From: JAEELC01 sp963621965
GTDB lineage: Bacteria > Bacillota_I > Bacilli_A > Acholeplasmatales > Anaeroplasmataceae
Assembly (NCBI GenBank): GCA_963621965.1
Contig: CAVFGN010000021.1
Span: forward strand, 1-35,017
Reading direction: 5' to 3'
DNA length: 35,017 bases
The notes under the pieces are model-generated. The model was not told the origin of the DNA and searched no databases. It worked only from the letters and a program-made list of their open reading frames with translations. Position numbers and translations under genes: made by a program. Below, piece by piece: positions 25,020 through 33,323 of this stretch. Position 1 is the stretch's first letter. The number at the start of each line of letters is the position of its first letter.

Positions 25020-26500
25020 TATGCGCCTAAAGATTTTCCTAATTCTTTATATTCTATTTTGCTAAACTCAACAACTGTGTTTCGACTTGCAAACATAGTA
25101 ATGTAGAAATTAGATGAATCTATTTGTGTAAAATCAAAATCTGTATAAGTTGTATCATACTCTTTATTATTATAAATTGTTTTAACTTCTACAACTTGAC
25201 CAACACGACGAATAGTTAATTTAATCTCGTCGCCTACCTTATAATAAGTATCAGTAAAATGGTTACTCTTCTTTAATACATGATTTTCTCTTGAGAAGTT
25301 AATATTCATACCAATTTCACTAGTCACTAGTCCACTTGCAACATAATTAGATGTAATAGTTTTATCAGAGATTGTTTGATTAATGTATAAATCATCTCTT
25401 AAGGCAACACCAAAACCAGTTAATGAAATTGGTTCAAACTCTAAAACATGTGCAGTGCATGTAAAAGTAAAGTTAGTATCTATGCTAATCTTTTTTGCTA
25501 CCATAGCTATACCTTCGCTATTAAGCGAGATTTTGCCAAGAGGTACAACTTCACTCGCGTTTTTTAGCATTGACCCTACAATAAATCCGTTAGGACTAGA
25601 AACAGCTCTAAATCCATTAGAGTTTTCATTTGTTTGTCTTCCTGTATCGCCAAAACAAGTACCAATATATTCTTTATTTTTTGTATCAAACCACTCTTTA
25701 GGTCTGTAAGTATCAAAATTTGGTACAACGTAAGGAATATATACATACCCTTCATCCATTACTAAATCATGAATAGTTGGTTCATTCAAGGGTTTTACTA
25801 TATATTCTTTAATCGGATTATTTGTGCTAAGTAATGTTTTTGCAATAAAATGAGCAAATATTTTTGCGCCGTACGAATTAATATGAGTTCCGTCTACTGA
25901 TAAAATATCAGGTACAAGTTTATTGTTAACGTATTTACCCTTAGTAATTGCATGTGTTAAACAAGCTTCTTCGTATCCTAGCTTTATAGCTAATTCGCGT
26001 GAAAATGTTGTAAGATCAACATAATCTACGTTAACCTCACTAGCTAATTCAATTATAGCTTTTCTGTAGTCACCATATTTTGTAATATGTACTTTTTCAT
26101 TAATATAATTGTTATCTTCTGCAAGTCGCACAATAGGTGTGACTAAAATAGGATAAGCACCCACTTCTTTTGCGACTTTTATATAATTATTATATAATGA
26201 ATATTTAAATGATATTGGATCAGTTAGTTCTTTATTCGCATCACAAAATCTGTTAGGATCATCAAACTTTTCATCATTATGACCAAATCCAATAAATACA
26301 AAATCACCTTTTTTAATATTCAAAAATTCTTGGTAATTTTTCTCTTTAATAAAACTTCTAGAACTTCTACCGCTTAAAGCTAAGTTCAAAACTGGTCTAG
26401 CAGTAAAATATGTCTCTATTTCAGTTCCCCAACCAGCGCGGTGATAAAAATATGTTTCCTCGAACTTTGCGACTGTAGAATCACCAACAATATAAATCAT
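25019..26500 (-). CDS. SGNH hydrolase (CE12-like) with C-terminal beta-sandwich domain
   Basis: This 493-residue protein has an N-terminal SGNH/GDSL hydrolase domain (about 1-235) like rhamnogalacturonan acetylesterases. Block I is GDSTV with Ser8, block II LSGRSSRSF near 42-50, block III GHND at 73-76, and block V DGTH with Asp203 and His206. All catalytic residues are present. Residues about 255-490 look like a concanavalin/jelly-roll-type beta-sandwich. No signal peptide is visible, so it should act on imported or intracellular acetylated sugars, or be released unconventionally. I chose the ATG at 26500, with AAGGAAG 8 nt upstream; a longer frame from 26524 has no SD. It starts 51 bp behind the ZnuA-like gene with no terminator between, so the two may share a transcript. 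A lone TATAAT lies in that gap. Confidence 0.8.
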   Translation of the reverse strand: MIYIVGDSTVAKFEETYFYHRAGWGTEIETYFTARPVLNLALSGRSSRSFIKEKNYQEFLNIKKGDFVFIGFGHNDEKFDDPNRFCDANKELTDPISFKYSLYNNYIKVAKEVGAYPILVTPIVRLAEDNNYINEKVHITKYGDYRKAIIELASEVNVDYVDLTTFSRELAIKLGYEEACLTHAITKGKYVNNKLVPDILSVDGTHINSYGAKIFAHFIAKTLLSTNNPIKEYIVKPLNEPTIHDLVMDEGYVYIPYVVPNFDTYRPKEWFDTKNKEYIGTCFGDTGRQTNENSNGFRAVSSPNGFIVGSMLKNASEVVPLGKISLNSEGIAMVAKKISIDTNFTFTCTAHVLEFEPISLTGFGVALRDDLYINQTISDKTITSNYVASGLVTSEIGMNINFSRENHVLKKSNHFTDTYYKVGDEIKLTIRRVGQVVEVKTIYNNKEYDTTYTDFDFTQIDSSNFYITMFASRNTVVEFSKIEYKELGKSLGA

Positions 26501-26551
26501 AAAATCAACTTCCTTAAAACACACCTATTATATACCAAGTTAAGATTTTTT

Positions 26552-27400
26552 TTAATAAAAGATGCTTAAATTCTCTAGATTTTTTTTGTATGCATCAGCT
26601 AAGCAAAGATTTGTATCATCCATCATTTCAAGTGTGTATAAATATGATACATTTGTTTTTGTTGTTCTTGCAATTGTATTTATTGTATCGTTTTCCTCAA
26701 AATACTCTCCAAAAATTGTAGTAATTTTATTAGTTGTAATAAAATCGCAAATTTCACTAATTCTACTAGCACTTGCCTCTTCTTCATGGATTCCTAAAAC
26801 TGAGTTAACATTCATACCGTAATCCTTATTCAAATATGAGTAAGCACTATGTCCTAAAACATATAAGTTATTATTACTTGAAAAATACTTTGTATATTTA
26901 TCAGATATTTCACTCAATGTAGTAACATAAGTTTCTTCATTCTTAGAAATAATATCTTTATATTCATTAAAATTATCTTGTAATGATTTAGATATAGTCT
27001 TAGTAATTGTAATAGCCTTTAGCGGTGAAACAAATGAATGCGGGTCCGATTCAATTTCATCTATTTCACTATTTGAATAACATATTTTACCCTTTATAGA
27101 ATTATTACTTTCAAGAGAAGATAAATATTCCTCTAGCCCTAGTCCGTTTACTACTATAAGTTTTGCATCTTCTAAGTTTGCTCTTTGTTTAGCACTTAAT
27201 TCGTAGTCATGTGGTTCAATAGCGCCTTTAATTAAACACTCTACTTCTATATTTGTTCCTTTAACTAGTTCTTTTGTAATCTCGTTGTTTGCATAAAAAC
27301 TTGTAATAACTAAATTTTCTTTTTTCTCATTACATGACGTAATACTAAATATTAAAATAAATAATAAAATGGATATTAATGCCTTAAATAAACGTTTCAT
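26552..27400 (-). CDS. ZnuA/AdcA-type metal-binding lipoprotein (orphan)
   Basis: This 282-residue periplasmic-type solute-binding protein of the cluster A-I metal family probably captures Zn2+ (possibly Mn2+) for an ABC importer. The lipobox is SITSC with Cys23. Likely metal ligands are His64 (EPHDYE), His121 (DPHSFVSP), His184 (GHSAYSYL) and an acidic residue near 250 (FGEYFEEND). The usual DPHVWLDP motif is altered to DPHSFVSP, and the His-rich loop of many ZnuA proteins is missing. No permease or ATPase genes (znuB, znuC) are adjacent, so its partners must be elsewhere. Two Fur-family boxes flank its promoter, fitting zinc repression by Zur. The SD is AAAGGA with suitable spacing. Confidence 0.85.
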   Translation of the reverse strand: MKRLFKALISILLFILIFSITSCNEKKENLVITSFYANNEITKELVKGTNIEVECLIKGAIEPHDYELSAKQRANLEDAKLIVVNGLGLEEYLSSLESNNSIKGKICYSNSEIDEIESDPHSFVSPLKAITITKTISKSLQDNFNEYKDIISKNEETYVTTLSEISDKYTKYFSSNNNLYVLGHSAYSYLNKDYGMNVNSVLGIHEEEASASRISEICDFITTNKITTIFGEYFEENDTINTIARTTKTNVSYLYTLEMMDDTNLCLADAYKKNLENLSIFY

Positions 27401-27416
27401 AATTGTCCTTTCTAAA

Positions 27417-27464
27417 TGCGAATAATTTGCGTTTAGATTATATCAATGATGCAAATTATTTGCA
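27417..27464 (-). promoter_or_regulatory. promoter with twin Fur-family (Zur-like) boxes
   Basis: The minus-strand promoter is TTGCAA (27465-27460), 17 bp, TATAAT (27442-27437). Box 2, TGCAAAT-T-ATTTGCA (27450-27464), is a perfect 7-1-7 palindrome covering the -35. Box 1, TGCGAAT-A-ATTTGCG (27417-27431), is a near copy just downstream of the -10. Their centres are 33 bp apart, about three helical turns. The 7-1-7 layout with AAT-N-ATT centre is that of Fur, PerR and Zur sites; a Zur role is inferred from the ZnuA-like gene. Confidence 0.75.
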
Positions 27465-27489
27465 ACAACATTTTAATCTTTTCTTATTT

Positions 27490-27516
27490 TTAGCACTCTT
27501 CTGTTGACAGTGCCAA
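27490..27516. promoter_or_regulatory. CIRCE-like HrcA operator
   Basis: TTAGCACTC, a 9-bp spacer, and CAGTGCCAA match the CIRCE consensus (TTAGCACTC-N9-GAGTGCTAA): left arm perfect, right arm 7 of 9. It overlaps the clpB -35 element, where HrcA binding would block transcription. Confidence 0.8.
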
Positions 27517-27531
27517 AATAAGTTGTATAAT
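27504..27531 (+). promoter_or_regulatory. sigma-A promoter of clpB
   Basis: A perfect TTGACA (27504-27509) and a perfect TATAAT (27526-27531) are separated by 16 bp. Transcription would start near 27538, so the message begins with a small hairpin TGGTG-N9-CACCA (27537-27555) just before the ribosome site AAAGAAAGG (27556-27563). Confidence 0.88.
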
Positions 27532-27572
27532 ATTAGTGGTGAGAGAGATCCACCAAAGAAAGGGTGATTATA

Positions 27573-29705
27573 ATGATGCAACAAGAACCAAATTACGAGA
27601 ATGATGAAAACATTCTAGAAAAATATGGTCGAAATCTAGTTGACCTTGCAAAAAAAGGTAAAATTGATCCAGTTATCGGTAGAGACGAAGAAATTAGACG
27701 TATCATTAAAATATTATCAAGAAAAACTAAAAACAATCCTGTTTTAATAGGTGAACCTGGTGTTGGTAAAACAGCAGTAGTTGAAGGACTTGCCCGTCGT
27801 ATTGTATCAGGCGACGTTCCTGAATCCTTAAAAAACAAAGAAATATTTGAACTAGATATGGCTTCTCTTGTAGCTGGCGCTATGTATAGAGGTGAATTTG
27901 AACAAAGATTAAAAGCTGTATTGAATAAAATTGTAAAATCTGAAGGAAAGATTATTCTTTTCATCGATGAAATCCATTTGATTGTTGGTGCTGGTAAAAC
28001 TGACGGCGCAATGGATGCAGGTAACATTTTAAAACCAATGTTAGCTCGTGGTGAACTTCATTGTATTGGTGCTACCACATTAAACGAATACAAGAAATAT
28101 ATCGAAAAAGATGCAGCTCTTGAAAGACGTTTTCAAAAAGTCTTAATCGGAGAGCCTAATGTTGAAGATACTATCTCTATTCTTCGTGGTATAAAGGAAT
28201 CATTTGAAGCACACCACGGTGTTCACATAAAAGATAATGCCTTAGTTAGTGCCGCTATGTTATCAAATAGATACATTACAGATAGATTCTTACCTGATAA
28301 AGCTATTGATTTAGTTGATGAAGCCTGTGCTTCTGTTAGACTTGATTTAGATAGTATGCCTCTAGAACTAGATAATGTAGAAAGACGTATTACACAAATA
28401 AAGATTGAACAAATCTCTTTAAAAAACGAAACTGATCCTGTTTCTGTTAAGCGTTTAGAAGATTTAAAAAATGAACTAGACGAATTAAACACTAAAGATA
28501 AGGAATTAAGAGACGAATGGCAAAAAGAGAAAAATGATTTAGAAACATTTAAAGCTAAGAAAAATACTTATAATGAGAAAAAACACGAACTCGAACTTGC
28601 CTATTCTAATGGTGACTACAGAAAAGCTAGTGAATTACAATATCAAGTAATTCCTCAACTTGAAAAAGAATTAAATGATTTTGAAAATTCTAATAAAGAA
28701 AATAAAATGTTATCTGAAACTGTTAGTGAGGACGACATCGCACAAATCATTTCTAAATGGACTAACATTCCTGTATCAAAACTTGTTGAAGGGGAGAAAG
28801 AAAAAGTACTTCACCTTTCCGATAGACTTAAAGAGCGTGTAATAGGTCAAGACGAAGCAATTGAATTAATTAGTGATGCAATTATTAGACAGCGTGCTGG
28901 TATAAACGACTCAGATAGACCGATAGGATCATTTATGTTCTTAGGACCTACTGGTGTTGGTAAAACAGAGCTTGCGAAAGCATTAGCCGAACAATTGTTT
29001 GATTCAGATAAACATATTGTACGTATCGATATGTCTGAATATATGGAGTCTCATTCAGTGGCTCGTTTAATCGGAGCTCCTCCTGGATATGTGGGTTATG
29101 ATGAAGGTGGTCAATTAACTGAAGCTGTTAGACGTAATCCCTACTCTATCATCTTATTTGATGAAATTGAAAAAGCACACAAAGATGTATTCAACGTTCT
29201 TCTTCAAATCCTAGATGATGGTAGATTAACAGACGGTCAAGGTAAAGTTATAAACTTCAAAAATACGATCATTATTATGACTTCTAACTTAGGTTCTGAT
29301 TTATTATTAAAAGACCCTAACAATAAAGAAGCTGTTATAACAATGGTTAAGCAAAGTGGTTACTTTAAGCCAGAGTTTATCAACAGAATTGATGAAATAA
29401 TCGTATTTAATACTCTAGGCAAGGATGTTCAATATAAGATAGTCGAAAAGCAACTAAAAGAATTGAATTTACGTTTAGCAAATCAAAACATTCACTTATC
29501 TTATACAGATGCCTTAAAAGATTATATTTTACAAAGTGCATATGACGAAACTTACGGTGCAAGACCATTAAGACGATTTATACAACGCTATGTTGAAACA
29601 TATGTAGCAAACGAAATTGTTAAAGGTAATGTAGAACCTAATTTTGAATACGTACTAGATTACAACGGCCGTGAATTAAAATTATTTAAAGATAAAGCTT
29701 TATAA
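27573..29705 (+). CDS. clpB: ClpB disaggregase lacking the N-terminal domain
   Basis: This 710-residue Hsp100 AAA+ chaperone would rescue aggregated proteins with DnaK. It has two ATPase domains: Walker A GEPGVGKT near 60-67 with Walker B ILFIDEIH near 128, and Walker A GPTGVGKT near 459-466 with Walker B IILFDEIEKAH. Between them lies a full coiled-coil middle domain (about 275-385) that marks ClpB rather than ClpA or ClpC. The approximately 145-residue Clp_N domain of typical ClpB (about 860 residues) is absent; the protein starts a few residues before EKYGRNLVDLA. Such short forms occur in Mollicutes and as internal-start isoforms elsewhere. The ATG at 27573 has a good SD; a GTG at 27564 lies inside it. 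CIRCE control is predicted, and no CtsR box was seen. Confidence 0.93.
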   Translation: MMQQEPNYENDENILEKYGRNLVDLAKKGKIDPVIGRDEEIRRIIKILSRKTKNNPVLIGEPGVGKTAVVEGLARRIVSGDVPESLKNKEIFELDMASLVAGAMYRGEFEQRLKAVLNKIVKSEGKIILFIDEIHLIVGAGKTDGAMDAGNILKPMLARGELHCIGATTLNEYKKYIEKDAALERRFQKVLIGEPNVEDTISILRGIKESFEAHHGVHIKDNALVSAAMLSNRYITDRFLPDKAIDLVDEACASVRLDLDSMPLELDNVERRITQIKIEQISLKNETDPVSVKRLEDLKNELDELNTKDKELRDEWQKEKNDLETFKAKKNTYNEKKHELELAYSNGDYRKASELQYQVIPQLEKELNDFENSNKENKMLSETVSEDDIAQIISKWTNIPVSKLVEGEKEKVLHLSDRLKERVIGQDEAIELISDAIIRQRAGINDSDRPIGSFMFLGPTGVGKTELAKALAEQLFDSDKHIVRIDMSEYMESHSVARLIGAPPGYVGYDEGGQLTEAVRRNPYSIILFDEIEKAHKDVFNVLLQILDDGRLTDGQGKVINFKNTIIIMTSNLGSDLLLKDPNNKEAVITMVKQSGYFKPEFINRIDEIIVFNTLGKDVQYKIVEKQLKELNLRLANQNIHLSYTDALKDYILQSAYDETYGARPLRRFIQRYVETYVANEIVKGNVEPNFEYVLDYNGRELKLFKDKAL

Positions 29706-29741
29706 AAAATATGTGTCAGATATAAATCTGGCACATTTTTT
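29705..29741. terminator. bidirectional terminator between clpB and degV
   Basis: TGTGTCAGAT-ATAA-ATCTGGCACA (29712-29735) is a 10-bp stem with one wobble, flanked by A-rich sequence on the left and six T on the right (29736-29741). It can serve both clpB (+) and the convergent degV-family gene (-), whose stop codon lies in the T-run. Confidence 0.85.
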
Positions 29742-30588
29742 ACATTCCGTCATTAATATAAAGAATTCCAAGACAATGAGGGCCACAATGGCACGAAATT
29801 GTACCACCAGCATGGGTAGAAATTACCTCTTTAAACCCTACTTCATATAGTCTTTCCTTTACCGCTTCTACTACATCATCAGGTGCAGTAGAATATGTAA
29901 TAAATACACGAGTTAAATCAGGAGTATTGTATTTTTGAAGAGTATCATTTACATAGTTCATTACAACTTTCATCATCGAGCCACGGTACTTTTTAGCAGC
30001 AACCATAGATCCTGAATCAGTCTTTACATAAATAGATGGTTTAATATGTAGTAAGTTTGCGCCTAACATTGAAAGCATCGAACATCTTCCACCTTTGTAA
30101 AGATAATTGACACTTTCTAGTGAAAACGATGCTTGAATATCTTTTACACGAGATTTTGAAATTTCATAAATCTCTTTAGCATCTACTCCTTCCAAACTTA
30201 AAGTTCTTGCTTGAATTGCAAGCAATGCAATTCCTGTAGATAAAGACTTAGTATCAACAACATACACATTTTCAAAATTCTCGCTTGCTTTTATTGCATT
30301 AGCACATGCCGACGAGATTGCACTTGATAATGAAAAATGAATAACTGCATCATATTCTTCTCTTAACTTTTTAAAATGTTCATAGAATTGATATTCATTT
30401 ACAGCACTAGTCTTAGGTAGTATACCAGTTTTGTCTGTAAATTCAAATAACTTTTCAGGCTCAATTTCACCATCATAAACAGAATCATTACCCATAATTA
30501 ATGTAAATGGTAATGTTTTTATATCAAATCGAGTTAATTGTTCCTTTGGTAAATCAATTGTGCTTTCAGCAGATATTGCAATTTTCAT
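29740..30588 (-). CDS. DegV family fatty-acid-binding protein
   Basis: This 282-residue two-domain DegV-family protein binds a fatty acid and, in characterised members such as FakB, presents it to the kinase FakA. The N-terminus (KIAISAESTIDLP) and the fatty-acid motif KTSAVN near 59-64 are typical. Also visible are HFSLSSAISS, YVVDTKSLSTG near 110, and the C-terminal domain with ISTHAGGTISCHCGP; the usual HxGPG/A motif is modified to HCGPHCLG. No FakA gene is in the window. AAGGA lies 8 nt upstream of the ATG, and an extended -10 promoter is close by. Confidence 0.9.
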   Translation of the reverse strand: MKIAISAESTIDLPKEQLTRFDIKTLPFTLIMGNDSVYDGEIEPEKLFEFTDKTGILPKTSAVNEYQFYEHFKKLREEYDAVIHFSLSSAISSACANAIKASENFENVYVVDTKSLSTGIALLAIQARTLSLEGVDAKEIYEISKSRVKDIQASFSLESVNYLYKGGRCSMLSMLGANLLHIKPSIYVKTDSGSMVAAKKYRGSMMKVVMNYVNDTLQKYNTPDLTRVFITYSTAPDDVVEAVKERLYEVGFKEVISTHAGGTISCHCGPHCLGILYINDGM

Positions 30589-30614
30589 ACATAAATCCTT
30601 CTTTCAATATTATG

Positions 30615-30623
30615 ATTATAGCA
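30615..30623 (-). promoter_or_regulatory. extended -10 promoter of the degV-family gene
   Basis: The minus strand reads TGC-TATAAT (30623-30615), an extended -10 element. A weak TTTAAG lies 17 bp upstream as -35. The start codon is 27 nt downstream. Confidence 0.6.
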
Positions 30624-30675
30624 TGAATTAACAAAAACTTAAAATATTACTTAAAATTATTCAATATTAGTTATG

Positions 30676-31242
30676 TCAATAAATATACACACAAATCATT
30701 TCTCCAAGACGAATTATTGTGTTGTATGTTTCTTTTTTGTAAAAAGCATACTTTGAATCTTCTACTCTTTCAATTCTAATCTCAAAGCAAATATCAATTG
30801 AAGAATCACCATTATTTTCGTGTAATTCATCTGTTGGGGAATAGATAAATTTATGTTTGATATTATTAAAATTATAAGTGTTATCAATAGGTGTGTATAC
30901 ATATCTAGGCAACATTTCTGCAACAAGACCGTCTTGCTTGTATGTACCGACGTAATAATAATTGTTACTCAAAAGATAATCATAAACTTGTTTTACATAC
31001 AAACTATATTCACTATCATCTAAGCTAACAAATAAATTTGTATCACTCATTAAACTAGTAGTTTTTACATTAGGCATTGGAAAATATGAAGTTAATGCAT
31101 ATTTGCTTAGTATAGTTTCACTAAATAATTCATTATTTATTTTCTTCGTGCAAGATGTTAAAGAAATAAAGCCTAGGAAAATGTTAAGAATAATTAATTT
31201 TATTCTTAACAAATAACGTTTAAAATTTCTAAGTTTCATCAT
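30676..31242 (-). CDS. small hypothetical lipoprotein
   Basis: I do not recognise this 188-residue protein. It has a basic, hydrophobic signal peptide and a lipobox (SLTSC, Cys31), so it should be anchored outside the membrane. The mature part is polar, rich in Tyr, Asn and acidic residues, and probably a mixed alpha/beta fold. The ATG at 31242 (or the next codon, also ATG) has GAGGA about 8 nt upstream. It ends with TGA. An 11-bp inverted repeat (31183-31210) lies within the signal-peptide codons. It follows a frameshifted lipoprotein pseudogene and lies in a decaying accessory region, but its own frame is intact. Confidence 0.6.
   Translation of the reverse strand: MMKLRNFKRYLLRIKLIILNIFLGFISLTSCTKKINNELFSETILSKYALTSYFPMPNVKTTSLMSDTNLFVSLDDSEYSLYVKQVYDYLLSNNYYYVGTYKQDGLVAEMLPRYVYTPIDNTYNFNNIKHKFIYSPTDELHENNGDSSIDICFEIRIERVEDSKYAFYKKETYNTIIRLGEMICVYIY
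31183..31210. repeat. 11-bp perfect inverted repeat inside the lipoprotein gene
   Basis: GTTAAGAATAA (31183-31193) and TTATTCTTAAC (31200-31210) flank a 6-nt loop within codons of the signal peptide, about 32-60 nt after the start. The mRNA could fold here. No U-run follows, so it is not a terminator. Confidence 0.5.
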
Positions 31243-31278
31243 ATCACATCCTCTATTCCAATATAATTATATCATAGC

Positions 31279-31949
31279 TTATATGCAAAATATGATTAAT
31301 TCATCGTATACAACGAAAATACACTTAATGATAAAAAGTTTGACACAAAAAGTATCGAACATAATTCTTAATTTTTTAATTTCTGTATTATCCTGATATA
31401 TCAATTCAACAACAAGAGTATTATCACTTTTATTATAAAGTTTACCGTTACTTGTGTAGAAATATGCATTATTAGAGTCAATATAGTAATTACACCTAGC
31501 TATATAAATAGTATTATGTTCATTTTCGCATATACCAGAAACATATTGCTTTATATGAGTACATTCTTTTAACCATTTAGGCAAATATATATATTAATCT
31601 TTATTTCAATAATCGCATCATTTTCGTTGATTTCTTGAAGTTCCATAACAAATCCGTATTGAATACCTGTGTACTCTAAGAAAATTGGTGTAGGGACACC
31701 TCTACCATAGTAACCGCCTGATTTTTTCACCCTAACACCTTTATATTCTGAAGTTAAATATATCCATAGTATCTAAATCATATGATACAGAGCCTATGAA
31801 TGTGTTTTTGTTGCTATAACATATGATATACTCATCTAAACAATCAAGATTAAAGCTCATAGAGCAAGATAAAACGCTAAAAAAGACATAATTATCCTAA
31901 ATAAAAATTCAATTTTAAAAATAATTTTGTTCATAGTTTTATTGTCCAT
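31279..31949 (-). pseudogene. frameshifted lipoprotein-like pseudogene
   Basis: Minus-strand frames join end to end into one protein of about 225 residues only if three frameshifts are allowed. It begins at ATG 31949 (SD GATAGG) with a signal-like segment (IIMSFLAFYLALS). It shifts near 31861 into MSFNLDCLDEYIICYS, shifts near 31745 into EYKGVRVKKSGGYYGRG and VPTPIFLEYTGIQYGF, and shifts near 31585, in an AT-dinucleotide run, into PKWLKECTHIKQYVSG, ending at TAA 31279. The last piece alone could be read from a TTG as 101 residues. The pieces are protein-like and collinear, so decay of one exported protein is the best reading. The family was not recognised. Confidence 0.6.
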
Positions 31950-31978
31950 TTTTTAAACCTATCTTTTATTTATATAAA

Positions 31979-33224
31979 TCATATACATGCAATTGGCAAT
32001 ACATACACGTTATCATCTAAAGGATAAACAGAATCCGTATTACAAATAATAGCTTTGACCCCGAACTTGATATTTAGTACCATCTAATTGCTTAAAATTC
32101 TTTAAAAACTCCATTATTAAAATTAATACCACTCTTACATTCAACTCTATGTAATTTACCGTCCTCTAAAATCACAAAATCAATCTTATTTTTTTTATTA
32201 TCACGAAAAAAAATAAAAATTCGGTTCACTTCCGTTGCTGATACAACTTTTTTAGCTCATTAATAATATATGTTTCAACAAAAAGACCGGAGAAATTACT
32301 AGATGATAAAAGTTCACCACTAGTAAATTTAGCTAAATAACAGGCAAGGCCTGTATTCGGAAAATAAAGTTTTGATCTTTTGATAATTCTCTTTGGAATA
32401 GATAATTCATTATAAGGCTCTAATAAATATACAATATCACCTGCAATTAAAACACTAAGCTAAGACATTATAGTTTTCTTATCAACGTCGATTGTTTTTG
32501 CGATATTATCATAAACTAACTCTTACCCGGTTAAAGAAGCAATCAGTTCCGCAAATCGTCTAAATAATAGTTTATCTTTTACATTTATTATTTTCGATAC
32601 ATCTCTCTATATAAGTTTCAACATAATCAGAATAAAACTAATGTGTTTTTAAATTACTAATACTTCAAAGTTCAGGATAAAATTTTCTAACAATATCATC
32701 AAACAATTCAAGTGCAGAAAGTGAATTTTTATTAGCACGCTTTTGTATATTAACAATATTAAAATCAAATATTATCTCATCACGCTTAATAATCTCATTT
32801 CTTGATAGTGGCATCATATGAATTATAGAGACCCTTCCGGCTAAAGATTTTGTAATGACATTCATCAATCTATACTTTTGTAATCCAATAAGGACATACA
32901 TTCCATAATTATCGATTTTCTTTCTTTTTTCATTGTTAACAATTTCTTCAAAAGAACCGAACAATCATGGTGCACGTTGAACTTCATCAATGATTAAAGG
33001 CCACGAATGTAATTGTTAAAAAAGTCAAAATCTTTAAGTCTGGACCTTTAATTGCTAGTTCACGTTCTCTTGAACTACCTAGTGAAACATAGTTAAATCC
33101 AATCTTTTCAATTTCGTAAGCAAGTGTTGATTTTCCAACTTATCTTGCGCCTATAATTAAAGTAACTGGCTTTGATTTTATACTATCTAATATTTATGTG
33201 TAAATATTTGATATCTCCTAACAT
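31979..33224 (-). pseudogene. AAA (AAA_14)-DUF4143 ATPase pseudogene, copy A (advanced decay)
   Basis: Fragments in shifting minus-strand frames follow the order of an AAA_14/DUF4143 ATPase. ATG 33224 (SD AGGAG inside the next codons) leads to KPVTLIIGAR-stop-VGKSTLAYE, a Walker A with a TAA at 33142-33140. Next come LIIDEVQRAP (Walker B) interrupted by frameshifts and a TGA at 32967-32965, then an open piece (32964-32665) with NEKRKKIDNYGMYVLIG and SLAGRVSIIHMMPLS. Further on are LEPYNELSIPKRIIKRSKLYF-type DUF4143 sequence with PNTG, RDNKKNKIDFVILEDGKLH, and NVYVLPIA at the end. At least five inactivating changes are visible. It is related to the better-preserved copy B immediately upstream. 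Confidence 0.8.
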
Positions 33225-33323
33225 AATTATACTTTAGTATAATAGGAAATTTAGTTCCCTTTTTGTATAAATTTTCATAGGATAACTATGTGTTATTAAT
33301 TTTTAAAATAACGGATTAAAAAA

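Noticed and set aside
26501..26551. Terminator between the znuA-like gene and the SGNH hydrolase
   Set aside because: An A/T-run is present but no credible stem precedes it.
31279..31584. 101-residue frame as a separate gene
   Set aside because: It starts at a TTG with no SD and continues collinearly from the upstream pieces of the frameshifted lipoprotein-like gene.
32665..32964. 99-residue frame as a separate small gene
   Set aside because: It begins at a TTG directly after a nonsense codon and is the middle of the decayed ATPase copy A.
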